Assembly (NCBI GenBank): GCA_029060755.1
Contig: JAIDTI010000041.1
Coordinates: 1 to 53,058, forward strand
DNA: 53,058 nt
Origin: Ruminococcus sp.
GTDB lineage: Bacteria > Bacillota > Clostridia > Oscillospirales > Ruminococcaceae
Direction of reading: 5' to 3'
The position numbers and the translations under genes are program-made. The first letter of the stretch is position 1, and every line of letters begins with the position of its first letter. Below, piece after piece: positions 7,680 through 16,812 of the stretch. The notes beneath the pieces were generated by a model, which saw only the letters and a list, made by a program, of their open reading frames with translations, was not told where the DNA came from and searched no databases.

Positions 7680-8132
7680 TCAATAGTAGTTATTCATTTT
7701 TGTTCTCTTATACAGCCACATCACTCCGACATACAGTATATACCCAACCAACGCTCCAGCTGTATTATTGATTACATCATCAACTTCTGTCAGTCCACGT
7801 CCTGTGATATATTGCATAGTTTCGATCCAAGCGGAAAATATGAACCCTGTTAAAGTTGTAAGCCATAAACTTCTGAATCGTTCCGATATTATCGGCAATA
7901 AAAATCCAAACGGTATGAACAGCAGAATATTCAGGAATATCTGCATGAACCAAAAGAAGTGATTCGGCTGATGCAGCATCGCATCTATTTCACGGAACGG
8001 TTCTAATATCACGCCTCTATTATCAGGCGTTCGCAGTATCATCGTTTCTCGGACTATGAATGTGAGAGACAGGACTCCTATTATGTATACGATGAAAACA
8101 AGGCGTGTGATTTTTTTAGTTGTTGCGTTCAT
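7680..8132 (-). CDS. VanZ-family membrane protein
   Basis: From ATG 8132 the product is 150 aa. It has an N-terminal membrane helix, a NVILEPFREI-like segment (VILEPFREIDAM), then helices with NILLFIPFGFLLP and the family block AWIETMQYITGRGLTEVDDVINNTAGALVGY, quoted here in part as ITGRG..EVDDVINNT. This is the complete VanZ pattern. I chose 8132 over the longer open frame because GGGAAAGG lies just before it, inside the 3' end of rfbB (17-base overlap). As the last gene of the operon it may act in polymer processing or envelope attachment. The family's biochemistry is not established. Confidence 0.85.
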   Translation of the reverse strand: MNATTKKITRLVFIVYIIGVLSLTFIVRETMILRTPDNRGVILEPFREIDAMLHQPNHFFWFMQIFLNILLFIPFGFLLPIISERFRSLWLTTLTGFIFSAWIETMQYITGRGLTEVDDVINNTAGALVGYILYVGVMWLYKRTKMNNYY

Positions 8133-9099
8133 TGAGCCTTTCCCACCATTCTCTATTCTCCAGATACCACTGAATCGTTTTCTTAATACCCACATCAAAG
8201 TTGGTCTCTGGCAGCCATCTGAGTTCATGGTAAACCTTTGTCAGATCAATAGCATAACGCAGATCATGTCCCTTACGATCCTCAACATAGGTTATAAGGC
8301 TTTCACTTTTACCAAGCTTCTTGCAGATAAGCTTCACAATATCAATATTCTTCATTTCATTGTGACCGCCGACATTGTAGATCTCACCAACTTTGCCCTT
8401 ATGGATAATTAAATCTATCGCTTTGCAATGGTCCTCAACGTATAGCCAGTCCCGGACATTCAAGCCTGTTCCGTAGACAGGAAGAGGTTTATTATTCAAA
8501 GCCTTTGCTATCATCAAAGGTATCAGCTTTTCAGGAAACTGATACGGACCGTAGTTGTTGGAACAACGTGAAATTGTCACGGGCAGACCGTAAGTACGAT
8601 GATAAGCCATTACAAGTAAATCAGCTGATGCTTTTGAACTTGAATATGGACTTGATGTGTGTATCGGCGTATCCTCTGTAAAAAGTAAATCCGATTCAAG
8701 CGGCAAATCGCCGTAAACTTCATCTGTACTTACTTGATGAAAGCGTACATTACCATACTTTCTGCAAGCATCCATGAGTACGAAAGTTCCAATAATATTT
8801 GTTTGTAGAAATATTTCCGGATTTTCTATGCTTCTGTCCACATGACTTTCTGCTGCAAAGTTTACAACAACATCCGGTCTTTCCTCATTGAAAAAATTGT
8901 ATATGTTTTCCCGGTCGCAGATATCAAGCTTTACGAATCTAAAATTTGGATTCTTCATAACGGGAACAAGGGTTGAAAGATTGCCTGCATAGGTCAGCTT
9001 GTCAATACAGATAATTCGATAATCTGGATAACTACGAATCATATAGAAGATGAAATTTGAACCGATGAAGCCTGCTCCGCCAGTTACAATGATTGTCAC
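8116..9099 (-). CDS. rfbB: dTDP-glucose 4,6-dehydratase (RfbB/RmlB family)
   Basis: A 327-aa extended SDR. The NAD site TGGAGFIGS is at residues 6-14, the catalytic TDE at 125-127 and the YxxxK pair at Tyr152/Lys156, all as in nucleotide-sugar 4,6-dehydratases that convert NDP-glucose to NDP-4-keto-6-deoxyglucose. The start is a GTG that overlaps the TGA of the pyrophosphorylase gene (GTGA at 9096-9099), so the two are translated as a pair. RmlA, RmlC and RmlD are absent from the window. They may be elsewhere in the genome, or this enzyme may use the nucleotide sugar made by its upstream partner. Nucleotide preference cannot be decided from the sequence. Confidence 0.9.
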   Translation of the reverse strand: MTIIVTGGAGFIGSNFIFYMIRSYPDYRIICIDKLTYAGNLSTLVPVMKNPNFRFVKLDICDRENIYNFFNEERPDVVVNFAAESHVDRSIENPEIFLQTNIIGTFVLMDACRKYGNVRFHQVSTDEVYGDLPLESDLLFTEDTPIHTSSPYSSSKASADLLVMAYHRTYGLPVTISRCSNNYGPYQFPEKLIPLMIAKALNNKPLPVYGTGLNVRDWLYVEDHCKAIDLIIHKGKVGEIYNVGGHNEMKNIDIVKLICKKLGKSESLITYVEDRKGHDLRYAIDLTKVYHELRWLPETNFDVGIKKTIQWYLENREWWERLNERNN

Positions 9100-10310
9100 A
9101 ATTCTACACCGTTCAGCCGCAACATTTCTCTTGCAGTATCGACCGAGTCCACACCTGTCTTATTCTTTACAGGTGCAAACTCCTTGTTTCTATCAACCTC
9201 ATATGCAAGGCAATCATCCTGCAGTTTGATCATATCCAGCACAAGTGTTTCAAACTTGTAGGCATTTGGCTCTTCTGGCGTGATAATTTCACCGTTTGCG
9301 TTCATATACTTGATTTTTTTGAATGCACGGTGTAGCGGAAGTTTGACAGATAAAGTCTTATTCAGCTTGTCCACACGGAATAAGTAATTCAGGATAACCC
9401 CATAATTATATGAAAGAGTTCCATCTTTCTCACGGCTATGGAGCATTTCATCGGTCATTTCGTAATACTCAACAATAGACGGTCTGCCGTCCTCAATGCA
9501 TAGCACACCGACTTTTTCTTCGGGTGCAGCCTTAGCCACGACCTTGGCACCGGATACTTTACCGGAGTCGATTACAGCGCCTATAAAACATGGATCAGCT
9601 ATACGCTGCAAAACATTATCCACAGCAAAAATATTCAGCCATTCAATTTTAGCCTCCTGGACTATCTTCAACATACCCGTTTTAGCCATAGAAGCATACC
9701 ATCCACCATTGCCATTCGGGGCTGTTGAAATTGTACTATTACCTGAAAGCATAAGCTTACCGTCCGTATCAACAGTCGGAAGCTGTTCCTGAATGAAAAA
9801 CCATACATTTTCACTGCTGTATCCAAAATAATTATGCTGTTCAAAAAACTCCTGTGTTTCCTTGTTATTATCCACGCTTGTCATGACGAAAAGAGGAATC
9901 CATGCATCTGCCTGACGTGTAACTTCAAGCAGATTATTAATAAGACATTCAAAGATATATAGTTCACGGTCTATACCAATATTGAACATTCCCTTCGGAT
10001 GATCAAAACCAAGACGGCTGCCCTGTCCACCAGCAAGCAGAACTGCACCAACTTTACCGTCTCTGATTGCCTGTAAGCCAATATCTGTAAATTTGCTGCA
10101 TTGTTCTTGTATCTCAGACAGAGTTGTTGCAAACAGAGGAGCGAAAGTGCCTCGTTCCTCATTTGTTTCACCAGCACTCAAAACGGAAAAATCAAGATCA
10201 TCGATCTGTTTCATCATTGCAAGCCGATCAGCTTCTGAAAGCGTTTTCATATGTGCCGCAATATGCTCCTGATGCAGCATATTCAATATTTCTGTTGTTT
10301 TATATTTCAT
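9096..10310 (-). CDS. UDPGP-family UDP-sugar pyrophosphorylase
   Basis: A 404-aa protein of the eukaryote-like UDPGP family (UDP-glucose or UDP-N-acetylglucosamine pyrophosphorylases), not the GalU or GlmU fold class. The nucleotide loop LLAGGQGSRLG is at residues 91-101 with PKGMF at 105-109. Further family features are NGNGGWY (substrate loop, about 200), FAVDNVLQRIADP (about 229-241) and YKFETLVLDM near the C-terminus. It makes UDP-sugar from UTP and sugar-1-phosphate. The start has GGAGG eight bases upstream. It is directly followed by rfbB with overlapping codons and preceded by glf, so it probably supplies UDP-glucose, UDP-galactose or UDP-HexNAc to the polymer. Which sugar is not determinable here. 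Confidence 0.85.
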   Translation of the reverse strand: MKYKTTEILNMLHQEHIAAHMKTLSEADRLAMMKQIDDLDFSVLSAGETNEERGTFAPLFATTLSEIQEQCSKFTDIGLQAIRDGKVGAVLLAGGQGSRLGFDHPKGMFNIGIDRELYIFECLINNLLEVTRQADAWIPLFVMTSVDNNKETQEFFEQHNYFGYSSENVWFFIQEQLPTVDTDGKLMLSGNSTISTAPNGNGGWYASMAKTGMLKIVQEAKIEWLNIFAVDNVLQRIADPCFIGAVIDSGKVSGAKVVAKAAPEEKVGVLCIEDGRPSIVEYYEMTDEMLHSREKDGTLSYNYGVILNYLFRVDKLNKTLSVKLPLHRAFKKIKYMNANGEIITPEEPNAYKFETLVLDMIKLQDDCLAYEVDRNKEFAPVKNKTGVDSVDTAREMLRLNGVEL

Positions 10311-10390
10311 GAGTTTTCCTCCAATTCCATATATTCTTATATATGCGAAATGAACGGCGCACGGAAATCCATGTACCGTTCATTTGAATA

Positions 10391-11503
10391 TTACAATTCT
10401 CTCTTGCAAAGTTCAAGTGCAGACGCTATAACTGCATCCATATCGTAATATTTGTATTCGCCGAGACGACCGCCGAAGATAACCTTTTCTTCTTTTTCCG
10501 CTAAAGCCTTATACTGCGCATATAATGCTCCATTTTTCTCATCATTCACGGGATAGTAGGGCTCATCGCCGGGCTTCCATTCAGAACTATATTCTCTTGA
10601 TATAACGGTCTTAGGAAGATCGTTGCCATCAGCATCCTTGCCGAATTCAAACCATTTATGCTCGATAATTCTTGTCCACGGAGTCTCACGATCTGTATAG
10701 TTTACAGCAGCGTTGCCCTGGAAGTTCGGGATATCCAGCAGTTCGGTTTCAAAGCGCACACTACGGTATTCGAGTGTACCAAGTTTGAAATCAAAATATG
10801 CATCAATTGGACCTGTGTAGATGACCTTTTCAGCAAGCACATCTAACTCAGCCTTATGCTCAAGATAATCTGTGTTCAGGCGAATTTCAATGCCTTCCAG
10901 CATATTTGCAACCATCTGCGTATAACCGCCGACCGGGATTCCCTGATAGAGAGCATTGAAATAGTTGTTATCAAATGTCAGACGAACCGGCAGACGCTTG
11001 ATGATAAATGCGGGAAGATCTTTACAGTCACGTCCCCACTGTTTTTCGGTATAGCCCTTGATAAGCTTCTCATAGATGTCACGACCTACAAGAGAGATCG
11101 CCTGTTCTTCAAGGTTCTGCGGTTCGCCGGTAATCTCCTTGCGCTGCTCTGCAATCTTGGCAGCTGCCTCTTCCGGCGTTATCACGCCCCACATCTTGTT
11201 GAAGGTGTACATATTGAATGGGAGCGAGAAGAGTTCACCGTGATAATTTGCGACTGGGGAGTTGGTGAAGCGATTGAATGTTGCAAACTGGGTGATATAG
11301 TTCCATACCTCGGTATTATTGGTGTGGAAGATATGTGCGCCGTATTTGTGGACATGGATACTTTCCATATCTTCAGTATAAACATTACCCGCAATATTCG
11401 GTCGTTTGTCGATGACAAGTACGCTCTTTCCCGCCTTTTTTGCTTCATGAGCTATGACAGCGCCATAAAGACCGGCTCCAACCACAAGATAATCAAATTT
11501 CAT
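10391..11503 (-). CDS. glf: UDP-galactopyranose mutase
   Basis: A 370-aa flavoprotein from ATG 11503. It starts with YLVVGAGLYGAV (GxGxxG FAD site) and an acidic strand end (VLVIDKRPNIAGN). It shares GPIDAYFDFKLGTLEYRSVRFE (in part), NYTDRETPWTRIIEHKWF and GRLGEYKYYDMD with Glf proteins. It interconverts UDP-Galp and UDP-Galf. I chose 11503 because AAAGG lies nine bases upstream and the FAD motif begins four residues in. Its presence with the WbbI-like transferase at 18111-19178 indicates a galactofuranose-containing polymer. Confidence 0.95.
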   Translation of the reverse strand: MKFDYLVVGAGLYGAVIAHEAKKAGKSVLVIDKRPNIAGNVYTEDMESIHVHKYGAHIFHTNNTEVWNYITQFATFNRFTNSPVANYHGELFSLPFNMYTFNKMWGVITPEEAAAKIAEQRKEITGEPQNLEEQAISLVGRDIYEKLIKGYTEKQWGRDCKDLPAFIIKRLPVRLTFDNNYFNALYQGIPVGGYTQMVANMLEGIEIRLNTDYLEHKAELDVLAEKVIYTGPIDAYFDFKLGTLEYRSVRFETELLDIPNFQGNAAVNYTDRETPWTRIIEHKWFEFGKDADGNDLPKTVISREYSSEWKPGDEPYYPVNDEKNGALYAQYKALAEKEEKVIFGGRLGEYKYYDMDAVIASALELCKREL

Positions 11504-11524
11504 AAATTCTACCTTTCTTTGCAA

Positions 11525-12358
11525 TCAATTATGAAGAGAAGTGATTCCTCCTCCACCTGTGATATAAAATGTGTCTCCAACAATCATATCACCTTTGCCA
11601 CTCACCATAAAAAGTGCTAATGCAGCAATTTCTTCTGGCAAAGCATATCTCTTGCTAGGATTTGTACCATGATAAATTGCCTTATCATCGTCCTTTCCAA
11701 GCATTGAAGTTGCCGTTGGGCCTGGACCGATTGCATTCACAACAATACCTTCTGGTAACAAAATATCTGCCAAACCAATCGTAAGACCTCTGATTGCCCA
11801 TTTTGACATATGGTAAGGAGACGAAGCTGGTCTGACAGCAGATGCAGAAGATAAATTCAAAATATGTCCTTTTATCTTCTTCGCTATCATCAATTTACTA
11901 ACAGCCTGACACATAAAGAATGTTCCTTTTGCATTAATATCCATAACCCTGTCATATTCATCTTCATTCATTTCAAAAAAATGACTTTTTGTAATCACCC
12001 CCGCACAATTCACAAGAATGTCAATCATACCATCAAAAAATAAAGAAGCCTCATTCACTTTTGCTTCAAATGAACTAACTTTAGCTACATTCAGCAGCAT
12101 AGATTTAATTTTTTCGCCGCCGAGTTCCTTCACGCATTTTTCAAGTTTTTCAGAATTTGTTCCTGTAATGATTACATTAGCGCCAGCATCAAGGAACTGA
12201 CGAGCAATAGCCATTCCTATTCCTCCAGAACCGCCGGTAATCAACGCAGTTTTTCCTTTCAGAAGTTCGGATTCAGGAACAGTCTGAATGATTGGCACTT
12301 TCTTTTCACTCTTAAACAGATTAATTAAATTGTACACTTTAGAGCCGATTCTGCCCAT
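11525..12358 (-). CDS. Short-chain dehydrogenase/reductase, partner of the ThDP enzyme
   Basis: A 277-aa classical SDR preceded by a 30-residue N-terminal extension. The cofactor site ITGGSGGIG is at residues 40-48, NCAG at 117-120, Ser171 and Tyr182-xxx-Lys186 form the catalytic set, and IGPGPTATSM follows the active site. The extension (YNLINLFKSEKK) is amphipathic and may touch the membrane or a partner. The gene has AGGAGG upstream and starts 17 bases after the stop of the ThDP-enzyme gene, so they likely work in one pathway, for example reducing the keto product of that enzyme. The substrate is unknown. Confidence 0.8.
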   Translation of the reverse strand: MGRIGSKVYNLINLFKSEKKVPIIQTVPESELLKGKTALITGGSGGIGMAIARQFLDAGANVIITGTNSEKLEKCVKELGGEKIKSMLLNVAKVSSFEAKVNEASLFFDGMIDILVNCAGVITKSHFFEMNEDEYDRVMDINAKGTFFMCQAVSKLMIAKKIKGHILNLSSASAVRPASSPYHMSKWAIRGLTIGLADILLPEGIVVNAIGPGPTATSMLGKDDDKAIYHGTNPSKRYALPEEIAALALFMVSGKGDMIVGDTFYITGGGGITSLHN

Positions 12359-12375
12359 TATATCCTCCTGCTAAG

Positions 12376-14136
12376 CTATTTTTTCAGAAATTTTTTAATT
12401 TTTTTCAGCTGCTGTTCTCCAATGACGTCCTTTACTGCCTGCTTGAACTCATTTTTTTTATCTGTCATCTGATTTTTGACTTTCAGCAGTGCATTCACTT
12501 CATCATCAGAATCGGTAAAAACTTCAAACAACAACGGCTTATCTTTAACTTCCGAACTGACAAAATAATCCAGATTCTGCAAATAAGTTTTCTTATCAGA
12601 TGCTGTCAGATACTCAAACCCCAAATCCAAAGCGAAATGCTTTATCAGTTCAGGTGACTTATTGCCAAAATGTCCAGCAGCAGCAATATAGTCATCAGTA
12701 TCATCGTCAATTCCAGCTTTAATAGAAAGTGTCTGCTTCAGCTTGAACTCAGTGCCAATACCATTATTAATAAGCAAAATGCGAATATTACTTTTGATAT
12801 GCCGATTGCCAATAGAATTAAGATCATAAAAGAAAGCAAGATCGCCAACTACGCAGAAAAAGAGTTTTTCAGGGCTGACAATGGAAGCTCCAATTGCAGA
12901 GGAAACACATCCGTCTATACCAAAGCCTCCAACATTTGAGTAAACCCGAATACTCCTCGGAATATCAATAAAACTCCAGCTTCTCAGTGAATTTAGAATC
13001 GCAAGGTGCAATACAGAGCGTTCTGGTAACCTTGCAGCAGTACTTGCAGCTATCCATGGATTAGAAAAAGGAAGCTCGTTCAGTGAGCCGCAGAGCTTTT
13101 CGGCTAATGTGTTGTACTCTTCTTTTAATTGAGCATATAGAGAGGTGCTTTTTTGATTTCCTGATGCTTGTTTATTATATTTCTTAAAAAAATTAAGCTC
13201 ATTCATTTCAAATACATATGTCAACTTCTTGAAAGTGTCTCTTACCTCTCCATCCGGATGAACTCTCCAGACATTATGCGGCAGAATCTGCATATAGGCG
13301 CCAGACATATCTCCAATATGAATCAACAAATCAAAACTTCTCATTGTTTTATTACACGCATGCTGATTAAATATCATATTTCCCATTATACCATATTTTC
13401 CCGTATAATTGCTTGTTGGATCATATAATACAACTGCATTATGTAGCTCACAAAATTCATCTACTGCCTCGGTCAGCTCAGCAGACCACTCTCTGAAAGA
13501 ACCGGCAAAAATACCAATTCGTCCCTCAGGAATATTCGGAAGTGGCTGCATATATTCAACTCTTTTTATTATCCGTGTCTGCGGAAGTTGCTTTACTGAA
13601 AAATCCTCTGTATACTGTGTCATCAGATTGATATGAACAGGGCTACCACTATGTCGGCGAAGCTCAAGAAGTGCTCTATTTACATTTAGATTGCATTCCC
13701 ATTCATCTGCTTCTGTAATCACATCGGGAAGATAAACACTGATTTTGGCAATATCATTCAGCGGAGAAGTACGGTCCATTACTTGTGGAATATTTTGTCC
13801 AATCTCAGCAATGGAGCGAGTAGACGTCACTGCAACAATTGGCAGCTTACGATAAAAAGCTTCTGTCAAGCCGGGTATATAATTTCTTGAAGCTGTTGCA
13901 CCTGTACAACTGATTACAACGGGTTCCTTACATTCTGCTGCAATTCCACACGCCAGATAAGCGGCTGAACGCTCATCAACACATGAATACACTTCGAAAT
14001 CAGGATCATTCTGCACGCTTGCAACAAAACAAATATTTGTACTGCCAGGACTTGCTACTACCTTAAAGATATTATGTGCTTTTAAAAGCGCAATTAGAAT
14101 TTGGACATTTTTCTCGGCTGAATAATGTATTTTCAT
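12376..14136 (-). CDS. MenD-like thiamine-diphosphate-dependent enzyme
   Basis: A 586-aa ThDP enzyme with full domain order. The Pyr domain carries the activating Glu in VDERSAAY (Glu55) after ASPGSTN. A central domain lies around 200-310. The PP domain has GFGIDGCVSSAIG (about 404-416) and the ThDP-Mg motif GDLAFFYDLNS...NN (431-458). The GIDG.VS signature is that of MenD (SEPHCHC synthase). No other menaquinone gene is present and the context is polysaccharide synthesis, so a different carboligase or decarboxylase is more likely. A basic tail (KKIKKFLKK) ends the protein. Translation starts with AAGGAG upstream. It is followed at once by the SDR gene. Confidence 0.8.
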   Translation of the reverse strand: MKIHYSAEKNVQILIALLKAHNIFKVVASPGSTNICFVASVQNDPDFEVYSCVDERSAAYLACGIAAECKEPVVISCTGATASRNYIPGLTEAFYRKLPIVAVTSTRSIAEIGQNIPQVMDRTSPLNDIAKISVYLPDVITEADEWECNLNVNRALLELRRHSGSPVHINLMTQYTEDFSVKQLPQTRIIKRVEYMQPLPNIPEGRIGIFAGSFREWSAELTEAVDEFCELHNAVVLYDPTSNYTGKYGIMGNMIFNQHACNKTMRSFDLLIHIGDMSGAYMQILPHNVWRVHPDGEVRDTFKKLTYVFEMNELNFFKKYNKQASGNQKSTSLYAQLKEEYNTLAEKLCGSLNELPFSNPWIAASTAARLPERSVLHLAILNSLRSWSFIDIPRSIRVYSNVGGFGIDGCVSSAIGASIVSPEKLFFCVVGDLAFFYDLNSIGNRHIKSNIRILLINNGIGTEFKLKQTLSIKAGIDDDTDDYIAAAGHFGNKSPELIKHFALDLGFEYLTASDKKTYLQNLDYFVSSEVKDKPLLFEVFTDSDDEVNALLKVKNQMTDKKNEFKQAVKDVIGEQQLKKIKKFLKK

Positions 14137-14149
14137 AATAATCTCCTTT

Positions 14150-15565
14150 TTAAGTAGAAATATTCTTATTTAGTAATTTCTTTGCAGTCTTTATTCCACC
14201 TGTCAGCAGCTGCTTATTAAACACCAGCATGATAAATAATGCCAAAACAACATTTATCAGATTACATATCAGTGTTTGCTGATAGCAGAGAATCAGCTCT
14301 AATATCATAATCGAAAACAAAACAAGTATCAGCTTAAGGTCAAGCTTTACTTTAACGAACGTTTGCACATTAACTATTCTAAACACAAACAACGCAAAAT
14401 AGCTGATTAGAGTAGAAATAGAAGCCGCATACAATCCAATATAACGAACTAAAAGAATATCTACCAAAATATTAATGACTGCAGCACCAATTGATGTAAA
14501 GCCTATACTTTTAGTTTTCTTGTATCCAACATAGATACCTCCTATAAAGCTTGCAAGTCCAGAAAAGAAAATACCAAGACACAAAAATGGAATCTGAAAA
14601 TAGGCTTCACCGTAATCACCTTTAATCAGAATTTTGAATAGTATCGGTGCAGCAGCAACTACCGAACTGTAGACACCTGCCTGTAGATTAATCATAACTC
14701 GGAACATATCTGAATAATATTCTGATGAATCCTTATCCTTTACCGTAATTGAAGCATTTTCCTGCCAGGCAAGACCTAATGCACTCTGAGCCAGATTGAT
14801 TAATGATGGAATCTTCGTCGCTGCCGCAAGCACAGCCTCCATTTCCACACCAAAAACAGATGTTATAATCAGTCTGTCAGACAAACTCATAACCCACAAT
14901 GACATTTCATTTGGAACGACAGGCCATGAATATGTCAGCATCTCTTTTATCGTATTTTTATTAATATATTTAAAATTAATAAACTTCAGGATTTTAATAT
15001 GAATAGATATATATATCATTGACAGGAATGACCCAATTCCAAGCGCAACAACTGCTCCTAAAAGTCCCAATTTAAAAATGCTGATTAATAAAACGGCGAA
15101 TATCATCTTTCCCAGAGCACTAATCACTGCGCTGATGGAATAAGGCAGATTTTTCCCGATTCCACGCGATATCTGACGTATTGTATTCACTAAAATATCC
15201 GCTAAATAATAAAAACAGATAAACAATCTGACAATTGTACTACCAGGAAGCAGGAAGAACAAAACAATCAATGCGACTACAGAAACAGGTAATGTAACTA
15301 TAAAGATATTACTCACAATTTCTTTTTGCTTTTCTGGATTGTCTCTTACATCCAAAAGAAATCTGAAGGCTGCACTTTTGATTTGCAGAGTCAGCTGCGG
15401 AAGCAATAGTGAAACCAACACTGTTATAAGATCATATGTGCCGTATTCTTTCTTTGTAAGATACCCTGTCAATATAGGCAGCGTAATGAAACTGGCAAGT
15501 TTCGGCAAAAACGTACCAATAGATAAAATTAGTGTACTTTTGGCAAGATTACTTTTTCTACTCAT
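14150..15565 (-). CDS. wzx: Wzx-type oligosaccharide flippase
   Basis: A 471-aa polytopic membrane protein of the MATE/MOP flippase superfamily with about 12-14 predicted helices. The N-terminal STLILSIGTFLPKLASFITLP (in part) and YLTKKEYGTYDLI motif (about residues 34-46) are typical of Wzx and RfbX proteins. It should carry the lipid-linked repeat unit across the cytoplasmic membrane. It lies in the middle of the operon, 14 bases after the preceding gene region and next to the pyruvyltransferase. The start context is weak (AAGAGAG), so a start a few codons away is possible. Confidence 0.9.
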   Translation of the reverse strand: MSRKSNLAKSTLILSIGTFLPKLASFITLPILTGYLTKKEYGTYDLITVLVSLLLPQLTLQIKSAAFRFLLDVRDNPEKQKEIVSNIFIVTLPVSVVALIVLFFLLPGSTIVRLFICFYYLADILVNTIRQISRGIGKNLPYSISAVISALGKMIFAVLLISIFKLGLLGAVVALGIGSFLSMIYISIHIKILKFINFKYINKNTIKEMLTYSWPVVPNEMSLWVMSLSDRLIITSVFGVEMEAVLAAATKIPSLINLAQSALGLAWQENASITVKDKDSSEYYSDMFRVMINLQAGVYSSVVAAAPILFKILIKGDYGEAYFQIPFLCLGIFFSGLASFIGGIYVGYKKTKSIGFTSIGAAVINILVDILLVRYIGLYAASISTLISYFALFVFRIVNVQTFVKVKLDLKLILVLFSIMILELILCYQQTLICNLINVVLALFIMLVFNKQLLTGGIKTAKKLLNKNIST

Positions 15566-15608
15566 ACATCTCTCTTTCTTTCTTTAATATTTATCAGAAT
15601 GCCACATC

Positions 15609-16736
15609 TCACGAATCAATACCGATGGCCTCTTTCAGAAAACGATATGCTTTTTTTCGGTCTTCTTGTAAAATTGCCTTTCCGGCAGAATAATCTGTAT
15701 CTAAAATTCGTTCAAATGTTGTTTCATCTTGAATGATATGAGAAGAGAGTCCATATTTTTGAACAAGGTCATTGAATTTCTCATCTTCATCTTTACGGCT
15801 GCGAGGCAATACATAGAATTCTTTATCAAAAAGAAAGGAAAATACGCTAGCATGAAAAGAATCTGTTACAACAAATTCTGAATCACGAATCAGTCGGATA
15901 AACTCATATGCGGTTCCGTTTGTAACTGTGCTGTACCCCTGCTGCTCATCGCTATGATGCATGGGAAGAACAACAATCTCATAATCGCCATAATTCAAAT
16001 GTATCAACTGGACATAATCCCAATAGCGTGAATCCTCCATTACAAAATAGCAAAGAATAAATGGCTTTCCGGAAAGACCGTTTACCTGAGCTTTCGCGCT
16101 GAACTTCTCCCAGAAATCACAATCATGCAAAAGCGTCGGGTCAATGACCTTTGTAACCGGACGACCAAGCAGCTCAGAAAAGAAATCGGCAGAATTCTGC
16201 TCTCTGGTACTGATTGCTTTAAATCCGCTCAATACTCTCCTGTAATGCGCATAATACTTTTTCGGCAGCGTCTTTGCACCCGTACTGGAAGCATAGGAAA
16301 TGCGTATCAGCCCATCATATGCCGCAAAATCCAGAAACATTCTGCCCGGTCGCCCCATCGCAGGCTGCCAGATAATGTCACTGCCTGAAATAAAGATAAA
16401 TTGGTCTTCAACTACTTTTTTCCAGTCATCATGTGTGCGGATTTTAAGCACCTTAAAATTATCGCGCACATACTCTGCAATATGCTTCTTTCTTTCTTCA
16501 GAAATATCATATGAGACAGGATGAAAGAATACTTTACGGTTTTTTTCGTTCAGCTTGACAGCAATTTTGGTAATCAGAAGCTGCGGATGCATCAGAAGCA
16601 TTTTGTGAATACGAAGCTGTCCGAGCATATATACGTCTAAACCCTGCTGTTTAAGATAATTGAACAGCGCAGCCGATTGAAGCTGAGTACCATAATTATA
16701 GCTGTCAAACCAAGTTACGATACATATTTTTTTCAT
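15609..16736 (-). CDS. Polysaccharide pyruvyl transferase family protein
   Basis: A 375-aa protein starting KKICIVTWFDSYNYGTQLQSAAL, quoted here as WFDSYNYGTQLQ, the usual N-terminus of the PS_pyruv_trans family. Further features are FISGSDIIWQPAMG (about 117-130), YASSTGAKTLP and VTDSFHASVFSFLF near the C-terminus. These enzymes add pyruvate ketals to sugars from phosphoenolpyruvate, although many members in gut Firmicutes are of unproven activity. ATG 16736 is preferred to a TTG two codons earlier because GGGAG lies seven bases before it. Predicted cytoplasmic and acting on the lipid-linked unit. Confidence 0.85.
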   Translation of the reverse strand: MKKICIVTWFDSYNYGTQLQSAALFNYLKQQGLDVYMLGQLRIHKMLLMHPQLLITKIAVKLNEKNRKVFFHPVSYDISEERKKHIAEYVRDNFKVLKIRTHDDWKKVVEDQFIFISGSDIIWQPAMGRPGRMFLDFAAYDGLIRISYASSTGAKTLPKKYYAHYRRVLSGFKAISTREQNSADFFSELLGRPVTKVIDPTLLHDCDFWEKFSAKAQVNGLSGKPFILCYFVMEDSRYWDYVQLIHLNYGDYEIVVLPMHHSDEQQGYSTVTNGTAYEFIRLIRDSEFVVTDSFHASVFSFLFDKEFYVLPRSRKDEDEKFNDLVQKYGLSSHIIQDETTFERILDTDYSAGKAILQEDRKKAYRFLKEAIGIDS

Positions 16737-16812
16737 AATCAATCTCCCGTAAATATAGACCTCCTCAGGAACTTACAAAGCGGTCTAATATTTCTGTTTT
16801 GTCTTTTTATTT

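Noticed and set aside
10856..11620. 254-codon plus-strand frame opposite glf
   Set aside because: It is wholly antisense to the well-supported glf gene and the end of the SDR gene, with no start signal.
12376..14136. Menaquinone synthesis gene menD
   Set aside because: The motifs fit MenD, but no other men gene is near and the gene sits in a sugar-polymer operon, so I give only a MenD-like call.
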